Positions 1 to 11,830 of a stretch of 64,000 nt of DNA are shown in pieces. The notes beneath the pieces were generated by a model. The model saw only the letters and a list, made by a program, of their open reading frames with translations, was not told where the DNA came from and ran no database searches. Every line of letters starts with the position of its first letter. Positions within the stretch are counted from its first letter, which is position 1. This DNA is from Sphagnum compactum (lineage: Eukaryota > Bryophyta > Sphagnopsida > Sphagnales), in contig OZ234495.1 in assembly GCA_965153455.1 (NCBI GenBank), forward strand, positions 7,932,875 to 7,996,874, given 5' to 3'. Made by a program: the position numbers and the translations under genes.

Positions 1-1906
1 TGCAATCACATGCATGTTCAATTGGTATTTCACATGAATAAAAAGTAAATAAAAATTGCAGATGCATTGGAGTATTATCAACTTTAACATAGCCACTCCC
101 TAATTGATCACAACATTGAACTAAACTAGAAATAATCATATATATTCAGGAAGTGCAGCTCCTTGTGTCAAACCATCAAACAACATCCATCTTCTAATCT
201 CAATTCACCTTGTACTAAAAGTGCCCTCGAGTCCATTCTTGTGCCACATTTATGATGCCAGTGTTCCAATTGTAGTATAACATACGATCCCAATCTGATA
301 TGAACGCTTATAAAACATGTGATGCAAGAGGGCTGGAGATGATAAAATGGTGATACAGATGACTACCAGGTGGCCACAGTGCAAGATGGGTAGTATGAAT
401 TACAACAGAACTGTGTGAAATGCTAGCAATCTATAAAACCTTGTTCGCACCACCTCAGCAAAAATTGTCCTCGTCAACCTTACCCCCCCCTCCAGTAGCA
501 GTAAATTGGTTTGCTTCACACCCTTGACCAAGACCAGATTTGGGGTAATAGATTGATCTTGAAGGGTTTGTGAAACTAGAAGGTGAACAATGAATCAAAT
601 TCAGCATGCACAATAATTCCAAGGTTCTAATCCTATGAGTGTGATATGAGGACATGTTTAATCACATAGCAATTATCAATTATTAATTCTGCTAATTCTC
701 TGTGGACACAGCCATATGTTGCATGCTTTTCTTGATGTTGTAAAGGCCCAACTTACATAGTAAATTCTCTACCTCCCTAATCCCACTCACTATCAGATGC
801 AGACTCACAAAATCATTGCTACAACTACCTCCTCTTTCATCATTAGAAAGATTGGATAAGTTATGTAATGTTGGGGAAGTGGATTCAAAATGTCATTTAG
901 GAATTATGGGTTTAGATAAACTACAAGAGGCCAGGGTGGATTGAAAGGCAAAATTAGTATTCTTGGAGCTTCACAAACTCAAAAGCAAAACCTAATTTGA
1001 GGGAGGACAAATTTGGGGGCAGGGGATAGTTTAGCAAGTAGAAGGTTTGGGTGCTCCATTTGCTTTTCCTGTTCCAATTGCCCTCTATATTTGAATCATG
1101 AACCTCCCACTGGAATGCTAGACGGAGCATTGTCACATGAAGGTAATGTCAATGGTAGATTGCCAATTAGAGCTACCATGGGCACCATCTCTTTGCCTCC
1201 CATACATATAGTCATCCTTCACTTACCTGTATCTGGCATACTCAGTGATTGCATTCAAGAAGCTCATTGTCTGTTGATGGTGAAACCTTCCATGCATCAC
1301 AAGCAAATTCATTGGACCTTGCACTACAATCCAAAGCAGCAACCTGCACCAAGGTGGACGCCCCTAGGATGCATCTGACCATTACATCAAAGAATGTAAC
1401 CCCACTGATTTCATCAGCTTCTGACAGTGGGTGCAGATAAGTACATAATAATCCACTCAAATCTTTAGGCAAACAATTTTGTACAAATTTGTGTCTGGAG
1501 TTTCTGTTACACTTTGGAATCAATGGGAAGCCTTAGTCATGATACACATGTTTTATCCTTCACACTCTCAAGGTGTTCACTCTCTGAAGGAATTCGCTTC
1601 ATCATGTTAGATATAAAAGATTCCATCTTGCAGCTCATCTATGTCCCTTGATCCAGATAATGCAAGCTAAACTCCTTTACCACCATTAACTTTTGTGTGC
1701 AGGAACCTTGCAAGTATTTCAGTTGGGCTAATTTCCACTGAACAAGAAACGAGATGGAAGCTAAACAGAAATGAAACCTGAGAATAAGCTTAAAATGCTT
1801 CTGCCCCAATTCTCCAAAGCATGGAACACTACATCAACCAAAAATCTGCCAACAATGATCTCTGGATAAAGCCATAATGTGTAGGCCTAAAAACACTGCA
1901 GTAACA
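1..1906. other. Non-coding flank downstream of PDX1
   Basis: This is the 3' side of the minus-strand PDX1 gene. Only short, unrelated open frames are present and none resembles a known protein. A short C-run lies near 484-492. I see no gene, tRNA or recognisable transposon here. Part of the right end is probably the PDX1 3' untranslated region. Confidence 0.5.
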
Positions 1907-3772
1907 CTACTCAGATCTTGCTGCAAACCGTTCCACCTTCTTGTCATTGAGGTTGATGCCAACCATGGCTTCTCCAAGCCCTGCACTGACATCAGCAAGC
2001 ACATGAGAATCATTATAGTGCGTAACAGCTTCCACAATTGCACGTGCTCTCTTTGCAGGATCACCACTCTTGAAAATCCCAGAACCCACAAATACACCAT
2101 CACAGCCCAATTGCATCATGAGTGCAGCATCTGCAGGTGTTGCTACTCCACCAGCAGCAAAATTAACCACTGGGAGCCTTCCAAGTTGCTTTGTTTGTCT
2201 GACTAGCTCATAGGGAGCTCCAATCTGTTTCGCAAAGGTGAAAACTTCATCATCATCTAAGCTTTGTAACCTCCTTATATCACCCAAGACTGCTCTCGTG
2301 TGCCTCACAGCCTCAACAACATTTCCAGTGCCAGCCTCTCCCTTTGTTCGAATCATGGCAGCACCTTCGGCAATTCGCCTCAGAGCTTCTCCAAGGTTGC
2401 GGCACCCACACACAAATGGGATCCTGAAATTGTGCTTGTTGATATGATGAGCATCATCAGCAGGGGTTAAAACTTCACTCTCATCAATATAGTCCACAGC
2501 AATGGCCTCCAGAATTTGTGCCTCAACAAAATGACCTACACACATAATCCCAGATCAACACCAGCTTGAGAACACTCATCCTTGAATTCAGAGAAAGCTG
2601 AGTCACACACTCAAGATCCAAGCTCAGGAGCTGCAGACAGCAACAGTAAAACGAGATTCACATTCCAAAGCCAGTGTGGCTTGTTATTGAAGACCCAACA
2701 ATCTGGAAAATGATACAACGATTGATTTCGTTTAATTCCCAAAACCAAAGTTTTGGATGTGCATCTCATGCACTGCCAAGCATGAAACACTCAGCAGCAG
2801 GCATTCCATTTTTAGGATTGCCCGAGCACTTGGTTCCCACATATGGCTGGCCCTCCTGCCAGTGCGGTGGGAACTACAGAAAATGTAATTCCTGCTGTAA
2901 TGGAGTGAGAGAAGAGCTGCAAGATCATAAACCTAAAACCCTGGCAGCAGAGGATTACACCCAGAGCCCAGTTTGCAGGAGCAATGCCCTGCTGCTAGAG
3001 CTTGACCCTATACATAATCAACAGGTCAGAGACTGATGCTGCTATCATTCAAATAGAAACAACTACAGCCCCCAAAGCAGACCATTTAAATGGAACTCGC
3101 CACAAAACCCTAGATAACCATCCTCGTCCTCAGAATGACGAGACAAACTGGCTACATTGATAATAGACAGGTAGAGTAGCATCGAGACTCGAGTTCTGCC
3201 AATCGCAGCAACGACAGGACACGAGGAAAAAAAACTAACACAGAACATAGCATCAGCCTCCCCCTTTTCCTCTCAAATAGTTTGGATAAAAATTGTTGAA
3301 GGATGTCAATCTTATTGAGACTCGTGTAGAGAAAAAGCGCTTTCTCTAATGTAACTCTCAGTCTTTGTGGGTTCTCCATTTCCGCAAAAACCCCTGCAAA
3401 AATCATCGTCCAGCAGGACATTGAAAACAGGACACAAAGAGTACCAAAAGCGTTGAACTCACCAATCCTCGCCTTAGCCATGACAGGAATAGTGACAGCC
3501 TTCTTGATCTCTTTGATAAGCCCCGGGTCACTCATCCGCGCGACACCCCCTTCCGCCCGTATGTCCGCAGGCACACGCTCCAACGCCATAACCGCCACCG
3601 CTCCAGCCTCCTCCGCAATCCGCGCCTGCTCCACGTCCACCACGTCCATGATCACACCTCCTCTCAACATCTGCGCCAACCCGACCTTCACAGCGTAGCT
3701 CGACTTCTTCGTATTCTCAGAAAGAACCCCATTTCCATAGACCGCCACAACCACGTTGCTACCCTCTTCCAT
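1907..3772 (-). CDS. PDX1: Pyridoxal 5'-phosphate synthase subunit PDX1 (PdxS/SNZ family), two exons
   Basis: PDX1 is the synthase subunit of the cytosolic PDX1-PDX2 complex. It makes pyridoxal 5'-phosphate from ribose 5-phosphate, glyceraldehyde 3-phosphate and glutamine-derived ammonia supplied by PDX2. Exon 1 is 3772-3463 and exon 2 is 2535-1907. The intron (3462-2536) starts GTGAGT and ends GTGTAG, and splits a glycine codon in phase 1. The spliced protein is 312 residues, the normal family length. It aligns over its whole length with plant PDX1: the block [13 protein letters not shown] is at residues 31-43, [10 protein letters not shown] at 97-106 and [11 protein letters not shown] at 164-174. 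Lys100 and Lys168 match the two catalytic lysines known in the family, and Asp43 matches the substrate-binding aspartate. The C-terminus [17 protein letters not shown] is typical. The start is the ATG at 3772; an open frame continues 18 codons upstream but lies outside the family's length. The single intron just after the first catalytic lysine is a point of interest. The identification is secure. Confidence 0.97.
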
Positions 3773-5698
3773 CACAACAAGACTGCGCCCAAACCCAGCG
3801 AACAATAAAAACACGCCGGCCCCCACTCCACTACTCTACTTTTGCTCAAACACAAAACTAACGCTCTCAAACTCAAAACCCTTTGGCCTTGTCCTTGTCC
3901 TTCTACAACCCAAAACAACACACCACCACAAATCACCCCAAAAACTAACAAGCGAACTTTATAGAATCGAAGGACGCAAAGCGTGTGAAGCCTTTTGAAA
4001 AGCGAGCTAATCTTAGGGATGAGTAGGAGGTGTGAGGTGTTGGTGACATCGTTGGTGCACACAGTTGAGAGGTAAAATTTAAAGCCACGACAACAATGGT
4101 GGCAACGAGATTGTTGGCGTGTGGATGTGGAACAATGCTCACCAGGTTGCTTGGTTCCAGTTGATAGACGGTTTGAGACTTATGTTTGTGTTACTATGTA
4201 TGTACAGAAGCACCTGAACTGATTGTTTTGGGTTGATACTAGATACAGATTTAAGGTCCGTAAAAAGTATACTCTCATCACAGCTCAGTTCGTGTATCCG
4301 TCGGAAAAGACGGTTGTGGTGGATTCCCCCCTCCTTTAGATAGACCACAGGTAGGAACGTAGGAACTTGCAACTAGTTTGCAACTTTGCTTTTTTCCTTT
4401 TTTTGCTATCTTGGAGCAAATTGGGTAGGTGTAAGTAAGAGAGAACTTTAGCTTGGCTTTTCGACCCAGGACAGGGACAGAAAACCGTTCCTCTGGAATT
4501 TCAGTGTCCTCTCTGTCTTAGTTAAGAACTCCCAGGAGACTGATGATTGCACGATCATGTCTCCAGGAAAATCCCTTTGTGTCTCGAGTACAACTGCATG
4601 CTGGAACTTACTGCAAAATTGGAGTACACAGCTTACCTATTAACTTGTCACTCACGCTATCTCAAATTCTATGAAGATTTCTTCAATTTTTTAGCTCCTA
4701 GAAATAAATTGCTTGATCAATTATTAACTTGTAACTCACGCTATTCAATTTCTTCATGAAGCTAATCTAGTTTTGCAGGTTTGTTGGCCCTGCCTTGTAA
4801 GGCCAGGGATATTGTGTTGAGAATCATTATAGAGTATAGTAGCTTAAGGGATTTTGCCCCCTAGAAACTAGGTGAGATGATTCATTCTAATTTAGTTGTA
4901 AATAGATTCACATTCATTTTTCCGACATTTTCTTTTCTTTGCCACCTCCTCAAATGTGCATCCAACCCGAAGTGACTTTGTCACCAATCCATAATCCACA
5001 AAATTAAATATGAAACTACTTTTGCCAAACATGGTTGCGAGACCCATTGTACTGAAAATTTCATGTAATTCTTTCAAAAATGTGACGATGTGACTAAAAA
5101 CATTCAAATACATATGTCATGATGAGTCTTTTTTTTTTTGGTTTGAAATTTTACACAGATGTGGAAAATAAATATGAAAATGAAATATTTGAAAAAAAAA
5201 ATTGGAGAAAAAAGTTATTATATTTGCAAAAATTGAAAATCATGTTGTAACATTTCGTTATTGGTTTTGGTTTGGTAACAATTTTTAAAATGTTTTTATA
5301 GGTTCCTAGAATATGTCATTATTTAATGTGAGATCCCTTTTGAGTTTCATATAACTAATGTGATGCTAAAAAATGAAAAACAATTCATGATAACATTTCT
5401 TTTACAACAACATGATGATGTACATTAAAATAGATGTTTAAAAAAATTCTCCCAATTTATCATACAATATCAATTGTTCATATTAAATTAATGGCAGGGC
5501 CACTGTGTATAACACACACCTTGTTTAACCTTGCTGGCAACAAATATGTGTTTGTGTTTTGCCTTTAGTTCAGGGAAAATTATAAGGCAGCATTTTGCAT
5601 AGTTTTGTGTGCTGCCCATGGGGACCATTACACTGGTCAAGTCCGTTTTCGGGGTATTATTACACTGGTAACAACATTGGAGGGAGAAATAGGGTAGT
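3773..5698. other. PDX1 upstream region and AT-rich intergenic DNA
   Basis: The first few hundred bases (3773 to about 4400) should hold the PDX1 promoter and leader on the minus strand, with CT-rich and CA-rich stretches. From about 4400 to 5700 the sequence is AT-rich. The open frames here are short and match no family I know. No RNA gene was recognised. Confidence 0.45.
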
Positions 5699-6166
5699 GT
5701 ATTTGAAGGGTGCCTTAGAGCATCTCCACCGGTGCTCGGTATGTGATCCTGCATCGTACAATTGGATGAAGAAAATCCAACAGATGCCGGTTTGGCTCAG
5801 GAAAATGGTTTTGGCTCAGCATAATTGCGCGCACTGCCGTGGTTGGTAGGTAAAAGGCGCAGCAGCCCTGTGCACCTGCAGAAAAGAGTGTAATAACTAA
5901 GATATACCTGCTGCTCGTGTTTCTGATTGGCCCATCATAATGATTGGTCCAGGTGGTTTGCTATTAGTAGTCCCCCACTTATATGCTGTCCCAGTTTCAG
6001 TTTTATTGGTGGGTTGCAAAAGAGTACATAACTAAACTTGGACGTGAAAAATTATTTTCGCAGGGTCACATACTGAGCACAGCTGGAGATGCTCTTACAA
6101 GGCGAAATTTCCAACTACAACCGTATTTGAAGGGTGCATTACAAGGCAGAATTTCTCACTCCAACC
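5699..6166 (+). repeat. 44-bp direct tandem duplication; first copy interrupted by the MITE
   Basis: A 44-bp unit beginning GTATTTGAAGGGTGC occurs twice head to tail. Copy 2 is intact at 6123-6166. Copy 1 is split: its left part is 5699-5717 and its right part resumes at 6095-6122, ending exactly where copy 2 starts. The two copies differ at only a few positions. The interruption lies at a TTA, duplicated on both sides of the inserted element. Copy 2 shows what the empty site looked like. Confidence 0.85.
5718..6094. mobile_element. PIF/Harbinger-like MITE, 377 bp, with 35-bp TIRs and TTA target duplication
   Basis: Terminal inverted repeats are at 5718-5752 and 6060-6094. They match at 31 of 35 positions and start GAGCATCTCCA. 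The element is flanked on both sides by TTA (5715-5717 and 6095-6097). A three-base TTA/TAA target duplication is the hallmark of the PIF/Harbinger superfamily, and GAGCATCTCCA-type ends are common in plant MITEs. The interior has no coding capacity, so movement would have needed a transposase supplied from elsewhere. The TIRs are well preserved, so the insertion may be fairly recent relative to the other elements here. Confidence 0.85.
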
Positions 6167-6339
6167 TGGAAATTATCCGTAGTCCCATACCCTGTCCCAT
6201 CCCCTGTCCGGATTTCGCCCCTTGTTTTCGGTTATCCATAGAGTTCCAAAACTGGGGGTGAAATTGTGAAACTGGGGATCAGAGCAGGACATAGGGGATG
6301 AGACGGGATGTGAACCTTTTTTTTGGGGCACTATTTTTT

Positions 6340-6615
6340 CCTGTTTGGGCACACTTGAGGGACTTGTTTTCGAACTTTTTCTGACATTCTTTCTGGGGCA
6401 GACTCAAAGAGACTTCTTTTAAACTTCTTCTGGTCCCTTTTTTTACTTTTTTTTTCGGGCAGACTCAAAGGGACTTCTTTTGAACTTTTTTTGGCCCCTT
6501 TCTTTTTGTTTGGGCACACTTGAGAGACTTCTCTGAATTTTTTTTTGTGATTCTTTTTCCTTTGGGCACACTTGACCAAATTCTTCCATGCTTTTGTTGC
6601 CCTTTTTATGGGCAC
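6340..6615. repeat. T-rich degenerate minisatellite, about 60-bp unit
   Basis: About five irregular copies of a unit of roughly 55-65 bp are recognisable by recurring GGGCACACTTGA or GGGCAGACTCAAA followed by GACTTSTTTTGAAC and a T-rich tail. The open minus-strand frames encode lysine-rich peptides. They are best seen as a by-product of the T-rich repeat, not as a gene. Confidence 0.6.
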
Positions 6616-8809
6616 ATTGAAAAAAATATTGTGCAGTTTTCTTCAACATGAGTGTGAAATGTTCATACATTTACTAGTGGCTTTGCACCAATAATTTGAA
6701 TGACCTTTGACAATAGGCATGAATTGAACTGGCCATAATAAGAAACATTCGTTGGGAACAAAAAATTACAAAAGAATTGCAAAAATAATGTTTGAATTTG
6801 TGTAAAACGTACACCATTGCCAACACCTCCCTTTCAATTATAGTGTAATTTTTCTCAACATTGTTGAAAAGACTTGAGGCATATGCAATGGGTTGGTTGC
6901 ATTTCTCGATAGGATTGAAGGCAAGCATTGTTCCCATCCCAAGGTTAGAGGCATCATGTGAAGATGGAACTCCAGGTCCCATCATGGAGCAATGACAATA
7001 GGGGCATCCATGTACCTGGTTTTGATGGTGTCCTAAGTTACTTGGCATTCCAACATCCAATCAAATGTTTCCATTTTTCGCAATAACTTGGTGATTGGGG
7101 CCATGATGAATGCAAAATCCCAAATGAATCATTGGTAGAGTTGAGTCATGCCATTGAAAACCTGAATGTCTTTGGGGGTTTTCAGTGGTGGCATGTTCAT
7201 GATTATAAAGATTTGTTTTGGATCCAATAACTTGCCTTCTTTGGACACAATGTATACCAAAATGACTCTAGAATAAACTAGGAACATGCACTTGTTTGGG
7301 TTTAGGTTAATACCAAACTCATGGCATTTTTCAAAGAAAAGTTGTAATTTGTTGCTTTTGTGCAAGGTTCGATCATTAAACACACTGAAATTGTCCAAAA
7401 ACAATTTCACAAAGACCCAAGCTATGCTTTGCAATCCATCTACGATGAAAGGCGTTTGCTCTTTTTAGGCGCTTAGTCTATTTGAAGAATGGAGCATAAA
7501 GTAAGTGTGGTGGGACTTTGGTAGGCAAGAATATCCTTTTCTTTTGTAGTTTTTATGTCATCATTTTCATTGAAGTTAGGATTTACATGGGTAACACTCT
7601 ATAGTTTCTTGCCAAAACCATTCGCTGGTAAGTGGGTGGAGCATTTTAAAGTCCAAATTGCATAACCAACCAAACAAATGTGCCCAAATATGTGATGAAT
7701 GTAATCTTGTACCTATCTTTGAAAGTTATTTTAATTTGATGGTAACCAAAACATCCATTGAGAAAAGAATACATTTCATGTCTTGTTGCCATATTCAAAA
7801 CCTCTGTAATAAATGGTAGGGGATACATGTCTTTCTTGGTGGCGACATTTAGCTTTCGAAAATCCACATGACAAATTTTGTTCTTTTTCAATACCACGAC
7901 AGCCAATGACAACCATGAGGCTTTTTCAATCGGCACAATGAACCCAACAATAAGCAATTTGTCCAAATCTTGTTTTATTATTACTATGTAATTCAGGTTC
8001 ATTCATTACCTAGCTTGATGATTTAGTGGAATGGTTGTGTTAAGCTCAATGTAGTGTTGGGCAATATGAGGTGGGATTCCCTTGAAGTCCATGCAAAAAT
8101 ATCATTATACTCTTGCAGTAGTTGCTCAATTGTTGCAATGGTTGGTTTGTCCAAATTTACATTCAATTTCACCAATTGAAATGCTTTAATAGTTCCTACG
8201 TTGAGATTACTGATTTGAACATCATTAGATAATGTCCAATGTGCAATCTTTAACTTTTGAACCTTTAATTCTAGTAAGAATGGTATTGACAAGAATCATT
8301 ACAAAGAATCTTGTCCAATTTAACCCATGCATTTGTGACTTTTGTCCAAATCAACCATTTTTGTGATTTTAAATATGACTGTCTTCAGTGGCTTTTGGTA
8401 AAAACGACTGGTAATCACATAAACGATTATAAAGTGGTTTGCAATTGTAGATGCAACGTATTTTTGCAACTAATGTTCATTTGGATGAAAATGAAAATGA
8501 AAAAAATTTATATCATCCATTTTTAGTGGCATCTTAAAATATACGAAAATGTAGGTGTTTTTGCAAATTGGAAGGGAGTTTATAGGCTATTGGACACCAT
8601 GTGACAATCTTTTCAACTTGATTTGTGACTATAAATCTTAGTCACAAGTGCACATGTACTTAAATGTGAAAACAAAAGTTTACGAAAGAAATGGTTGGAT
8701 TTAGTGATCTAATTTGTTTTTCTTTAACTTTCTTCAATGAGCTAACCATTAAATGTGTAATAAGGTTTCGTGAGTTTGCACAAAATTTTTAGAGAACCCA
8801 TGGCAAATA

Positions 8810-9270
8810 ATGTTAAAAATAGGACTAGGTAGTATGTAATAAATATGTGGCTAAATAATAGGTATTAGATAATATATATGTAGGCTAATTAGTAATAGGT
8901 TCATTGTGTTAAATGAAATAATGTTATGTTTAATTAATTAATAAAGCTAGGTAAATAATAAATTACTAAATTGTAAATTGTAAGGTAATAAGTAGTAGGC
9001 AATATATATGTGGGTTAAGTAGTAGGTATTTTATCATGTTGATATGTGATAATGTTTTTGTGTTAATAATTTATTAATTAGGTAAGTTATGCAATTAATC
9101 TACTAAATAGACAATAAGTACGATAAGTTGTATGTAGTAAATAGTTAGTAGGTCATATGTATGTCGATTACACAATCAATATTTTATCATGTTGATATAT
9201 GTGATTGTTTTGAATTAATTACTATATTAGGTAGGCAATGTAATTTATTTATTGAATAGGCTAAGTAGTA
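8810..9270. repeat. Degenerate AT-rich tandem repeat, unit about 130-155 bp
   Basis: The motif AATATATATGT recurs at 8871 and 9001, with a diverged form near 9154. It is followed each time by TTA-rich stretches, and TTTTATCATGTTGATAT appears at about 9029 and 9182. Three degenerate copies can be followed by eye. The ends are approximate. Confidence 0.5.
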
Positions 9271-9277
9271 GGAGTAA

Positions 9278-9790
9278 TTTATGACCCATTTATAAGCATT
9301 ATATATTGACTAAGTTATATATCATACATCTAAATTACATTTTGTTGGTACAATACCATATATTATAAGCAAAATTGTATAATATAATTTTAAAAATCAA
9401 ATAGAGGTTTAAGATGTGAAAAAACATTATTTTTTACATGAATTTTTTTTCATAATTTTAAGTAAAACTTAAGATATTATATGTGTAAATGAAATAATTT
9501 TTTTTAGTTCCATAGAATTAATGAATTATACAACATTAATTAATATTTAGAATTAAAATAGATTATTTAGATTAATTTTTATATTAAATTTTATAATTAA
9601 TAGAAAAATTATATTTATATTAAAATTATTTATGATCCATTTACAAATGTATATGTGAATAAATTATATATCACACATTTGTATTATATTATATTAGTAT
9701 AATTATGATATATTTAAAAAAATTATAACATAATTTTTAGAATCAAATGAAGGTTTAAGATATGAAATTTTATTTTTTTATTTATAAATA
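9278..9790. repeat. Diverged direct duplication of about 150 bp, spaced about 350 bp
   Basis: A block starting near 9281 (ACCCATTTATAAGCATTATATATTG) recurs in diverged form near 9630 (ATCCATTTACAAATGTATATGTG). Both continue through ATTATATATCA-type text to a shared AATCAAATRRAGGTTTAAGAT at about 9395 and 9742. The cause is unknown. Confidence 0.5.
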
Positions 9791-10072
9791 TATTATCCAT
9801 TTATAAATCATGTGATTAAATTTATTTTTTCCATAGAATGGTTATTAAAATTGTATTGAACAATGAAATTCAAATGTTTTTCTTTTCAAATAAATTTCTT
9901 CTTTAAAAAAAAAATCCTTTGTATACATTATTAGAAAAACTTTAAGTTTAAAATTTAATCTTGTCATTTGGACAAAATCATAATAAAATATCAAAAAACA
10001 AAAATGATGTTTTGTGTAATATGAAATAGGTTAAATAGAATGTACATTATTTCTTTGCCACAACAAGTGGGG

Positions 10073-10120
10073 TGGCTTGGTGGTAAAGGAATTGATATCC
10101 ATCCTTAGGGTTCAAATATC
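10073..10120 (+). repeat. Possible tRNA-derived SINE head
   Basis: TGGCTTGGTGGTAAAGG (10073-10089) resembles a pol III A box, and GGTTCAAATAT (10109-10119) resembles a B box. No folded tRNA cloverleaf was found. A tRNA-derived SINE remnant is the simplest reading; chance resemblance is possible. Confidence 0.3.
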
Positions 10121-11830
10121 AGTTCTCACAAATGACATGGGTTGTGACTAGAATGTTAATTGAATATTCCCTACCTATATAACCAACATAAACTAGGTGT
10201 TTATAAGGTAAATAAGCATAATATGTGGCCTACCTAGCAACTTAAATTAGTTTTTAAAGCCTAGCGTATGTAATGACACATGTCAACATGGTATAGGTTG
10301 AACTTAATGAAATTAACAATAATATGAATATATACAAATGATGATGATGATGATAATAAATATGTAAATAAATATAAATAATGCGATCACATTGTTGAGT
10401 CGTAAAATCAGTCGCAAAATGACAATGTCATGTAAGCTGGTTTAGATGGATGAAAAGTTCATGTAAATCGCATCTTTATACAACTTGTCCAATGCAACTA
10501 ACCTTATAGTAAGTCACATGTGGTAATTACGACAGTCATTGATCCAATTATTTATTTATATATTCCTTGTAATGAATGTTCCAAATGTGTGGGAAATCAA
10601 GAGTTATATTGTCATTATAATATGCAATATAGTGACAACTCCAATTGTGATTTTTTATTTTGGTAGGGTATTGTTCTGAATGTGAACAAGTCCAGGTCCA
10701 CAACCAATATAAAATATTTTTAAAAATCTAAATTACACCTTCCATACAATCATAATAAAACAACATTTTTGGTCATTGAGTATTCATGTCCAAATATTTG
10801 ATAATAACGATTGTCCGTACTAAACCGTTCTATTTGATGGTGATCAAATTGTGCCCCTAATCATGTGTGACCTTCACATTATGCAACCAAGGGCAACCCA
10901 ACAACAAGGAATAACTTGCATCCAAAACATTATTCTTTATAACAATAAAAGCAACTATGTATGGGATGTCATGTATGTGTATTTTAAGATCTTTAATCAT
11001 GTTCACTAGTTTGGTGAATGTTTGATCAACCATCCTCAAGGTATAAGGGGCCGGTCTAGGGGTAGGTAATCCTAGTTTCTTCTGCAAGTAATCTATAATG
11101 ATGTTAACCCTAGATCCTCCATCTAACAAAATAACTTCTACCAAGTTTTGACGTGAACTTGAATGACACCCACATGTGAGGGTCTATGGTGACTAAACTA
11201 TGGTGGGATTGGATTTTGGAATGACAATTAGTTTCTTGGGAGAAAGTTTTGCAAGTACATATTGTTTCAAGTTAGGAGTTAGGTTGAATAGTTGTGCATG
11301 GTTAAAGCATGTTTGTTGTCCAATAGTTGTCCAATTTTGTGAAAAATTAGAATTGTGGACATTGGGCCAAATTTTGGTGTTACCCTTTTAGTGTTATCAT
11401 TTTCAATACTTGGAGAATCAATACCTAAGATTCTAATATTGGCTCTTTTGGTGACACGTCCATAAGTGGTTATTTATTAGAAACACCATGTACTTGCTTT
11501 AGAGCTAAAGGGGGTTCCTCCTCCTGAATTCACTTAATGGCAATCTCAAAATACTTCTAAGTTTCTCCTCTTGAATACAATCCATGGTAGTTTTCATTTT
11601 CCATGGTTCCTTGTCTTTGAAGACCACCATTTCAAATGTTCAATTCCAAGTAGTCACAACCAACACCATGTTGACCACAACTTTTTTTTTTTTTTTTTCC
11701 AGTTCTACAAGGCTTCCCTTGTCCTTGAACATGTCTTAAGTTGCCTAATAATGTGGGCAATTGTAGATCTTGTGCTTTAGAGAGTTGCAAATGAAACAAC
11801 GATTAGTAATAAGGCCACTCTTGTTGCCTT

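Larger units (their letters stand above)
8310..10850. other. AT-rich non-coding stretch inside the retrotransposon relic
   Basis: No coding signal is present. The stretch is very AT-rich and contains degenerate direct repeats (8810-9270 and 9278-9790) and a tRNA-like SINE remnant near 10073-10120. It separates the RT and protease parts of the retroelement, so it is probably later insertion or repeat expansion. Confidence 0.55.
6790..11830 (-). mobile_element. Degenerate Ty3/Gypsy-type LTR retrotransposon relic
   Basis: Read on the minus strand, the domains come in Ty3/Gypsy order. A gag CCHC zinc knuckle (C-x2-C-x4-H-x4-C) lies at 11798-11757. A retroviral-type aspartic protease fragment is at 11144-10857, with DGGS in place of the usual DSGA-like centre and a conserved GCPWL segment. 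Reverse transcriptase is at about 8000-7646 (CHVDFRKLN, FGYHQIKI) and continues at 7434-7129. An RNase H start (CNQPIAYASS, YTIIEREVLAMV) is near 6970-6800. The catalytic F-x-D-D box reads FLDN, so the second aspartate is lost. Stops and frameshifts separate every part. Protease and RT are more than 2.5 kb apart, far more than in intact elements, with AT-rich repeats between them. No integrase or matching LTRs were found by eye. Confidence 0.8.
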
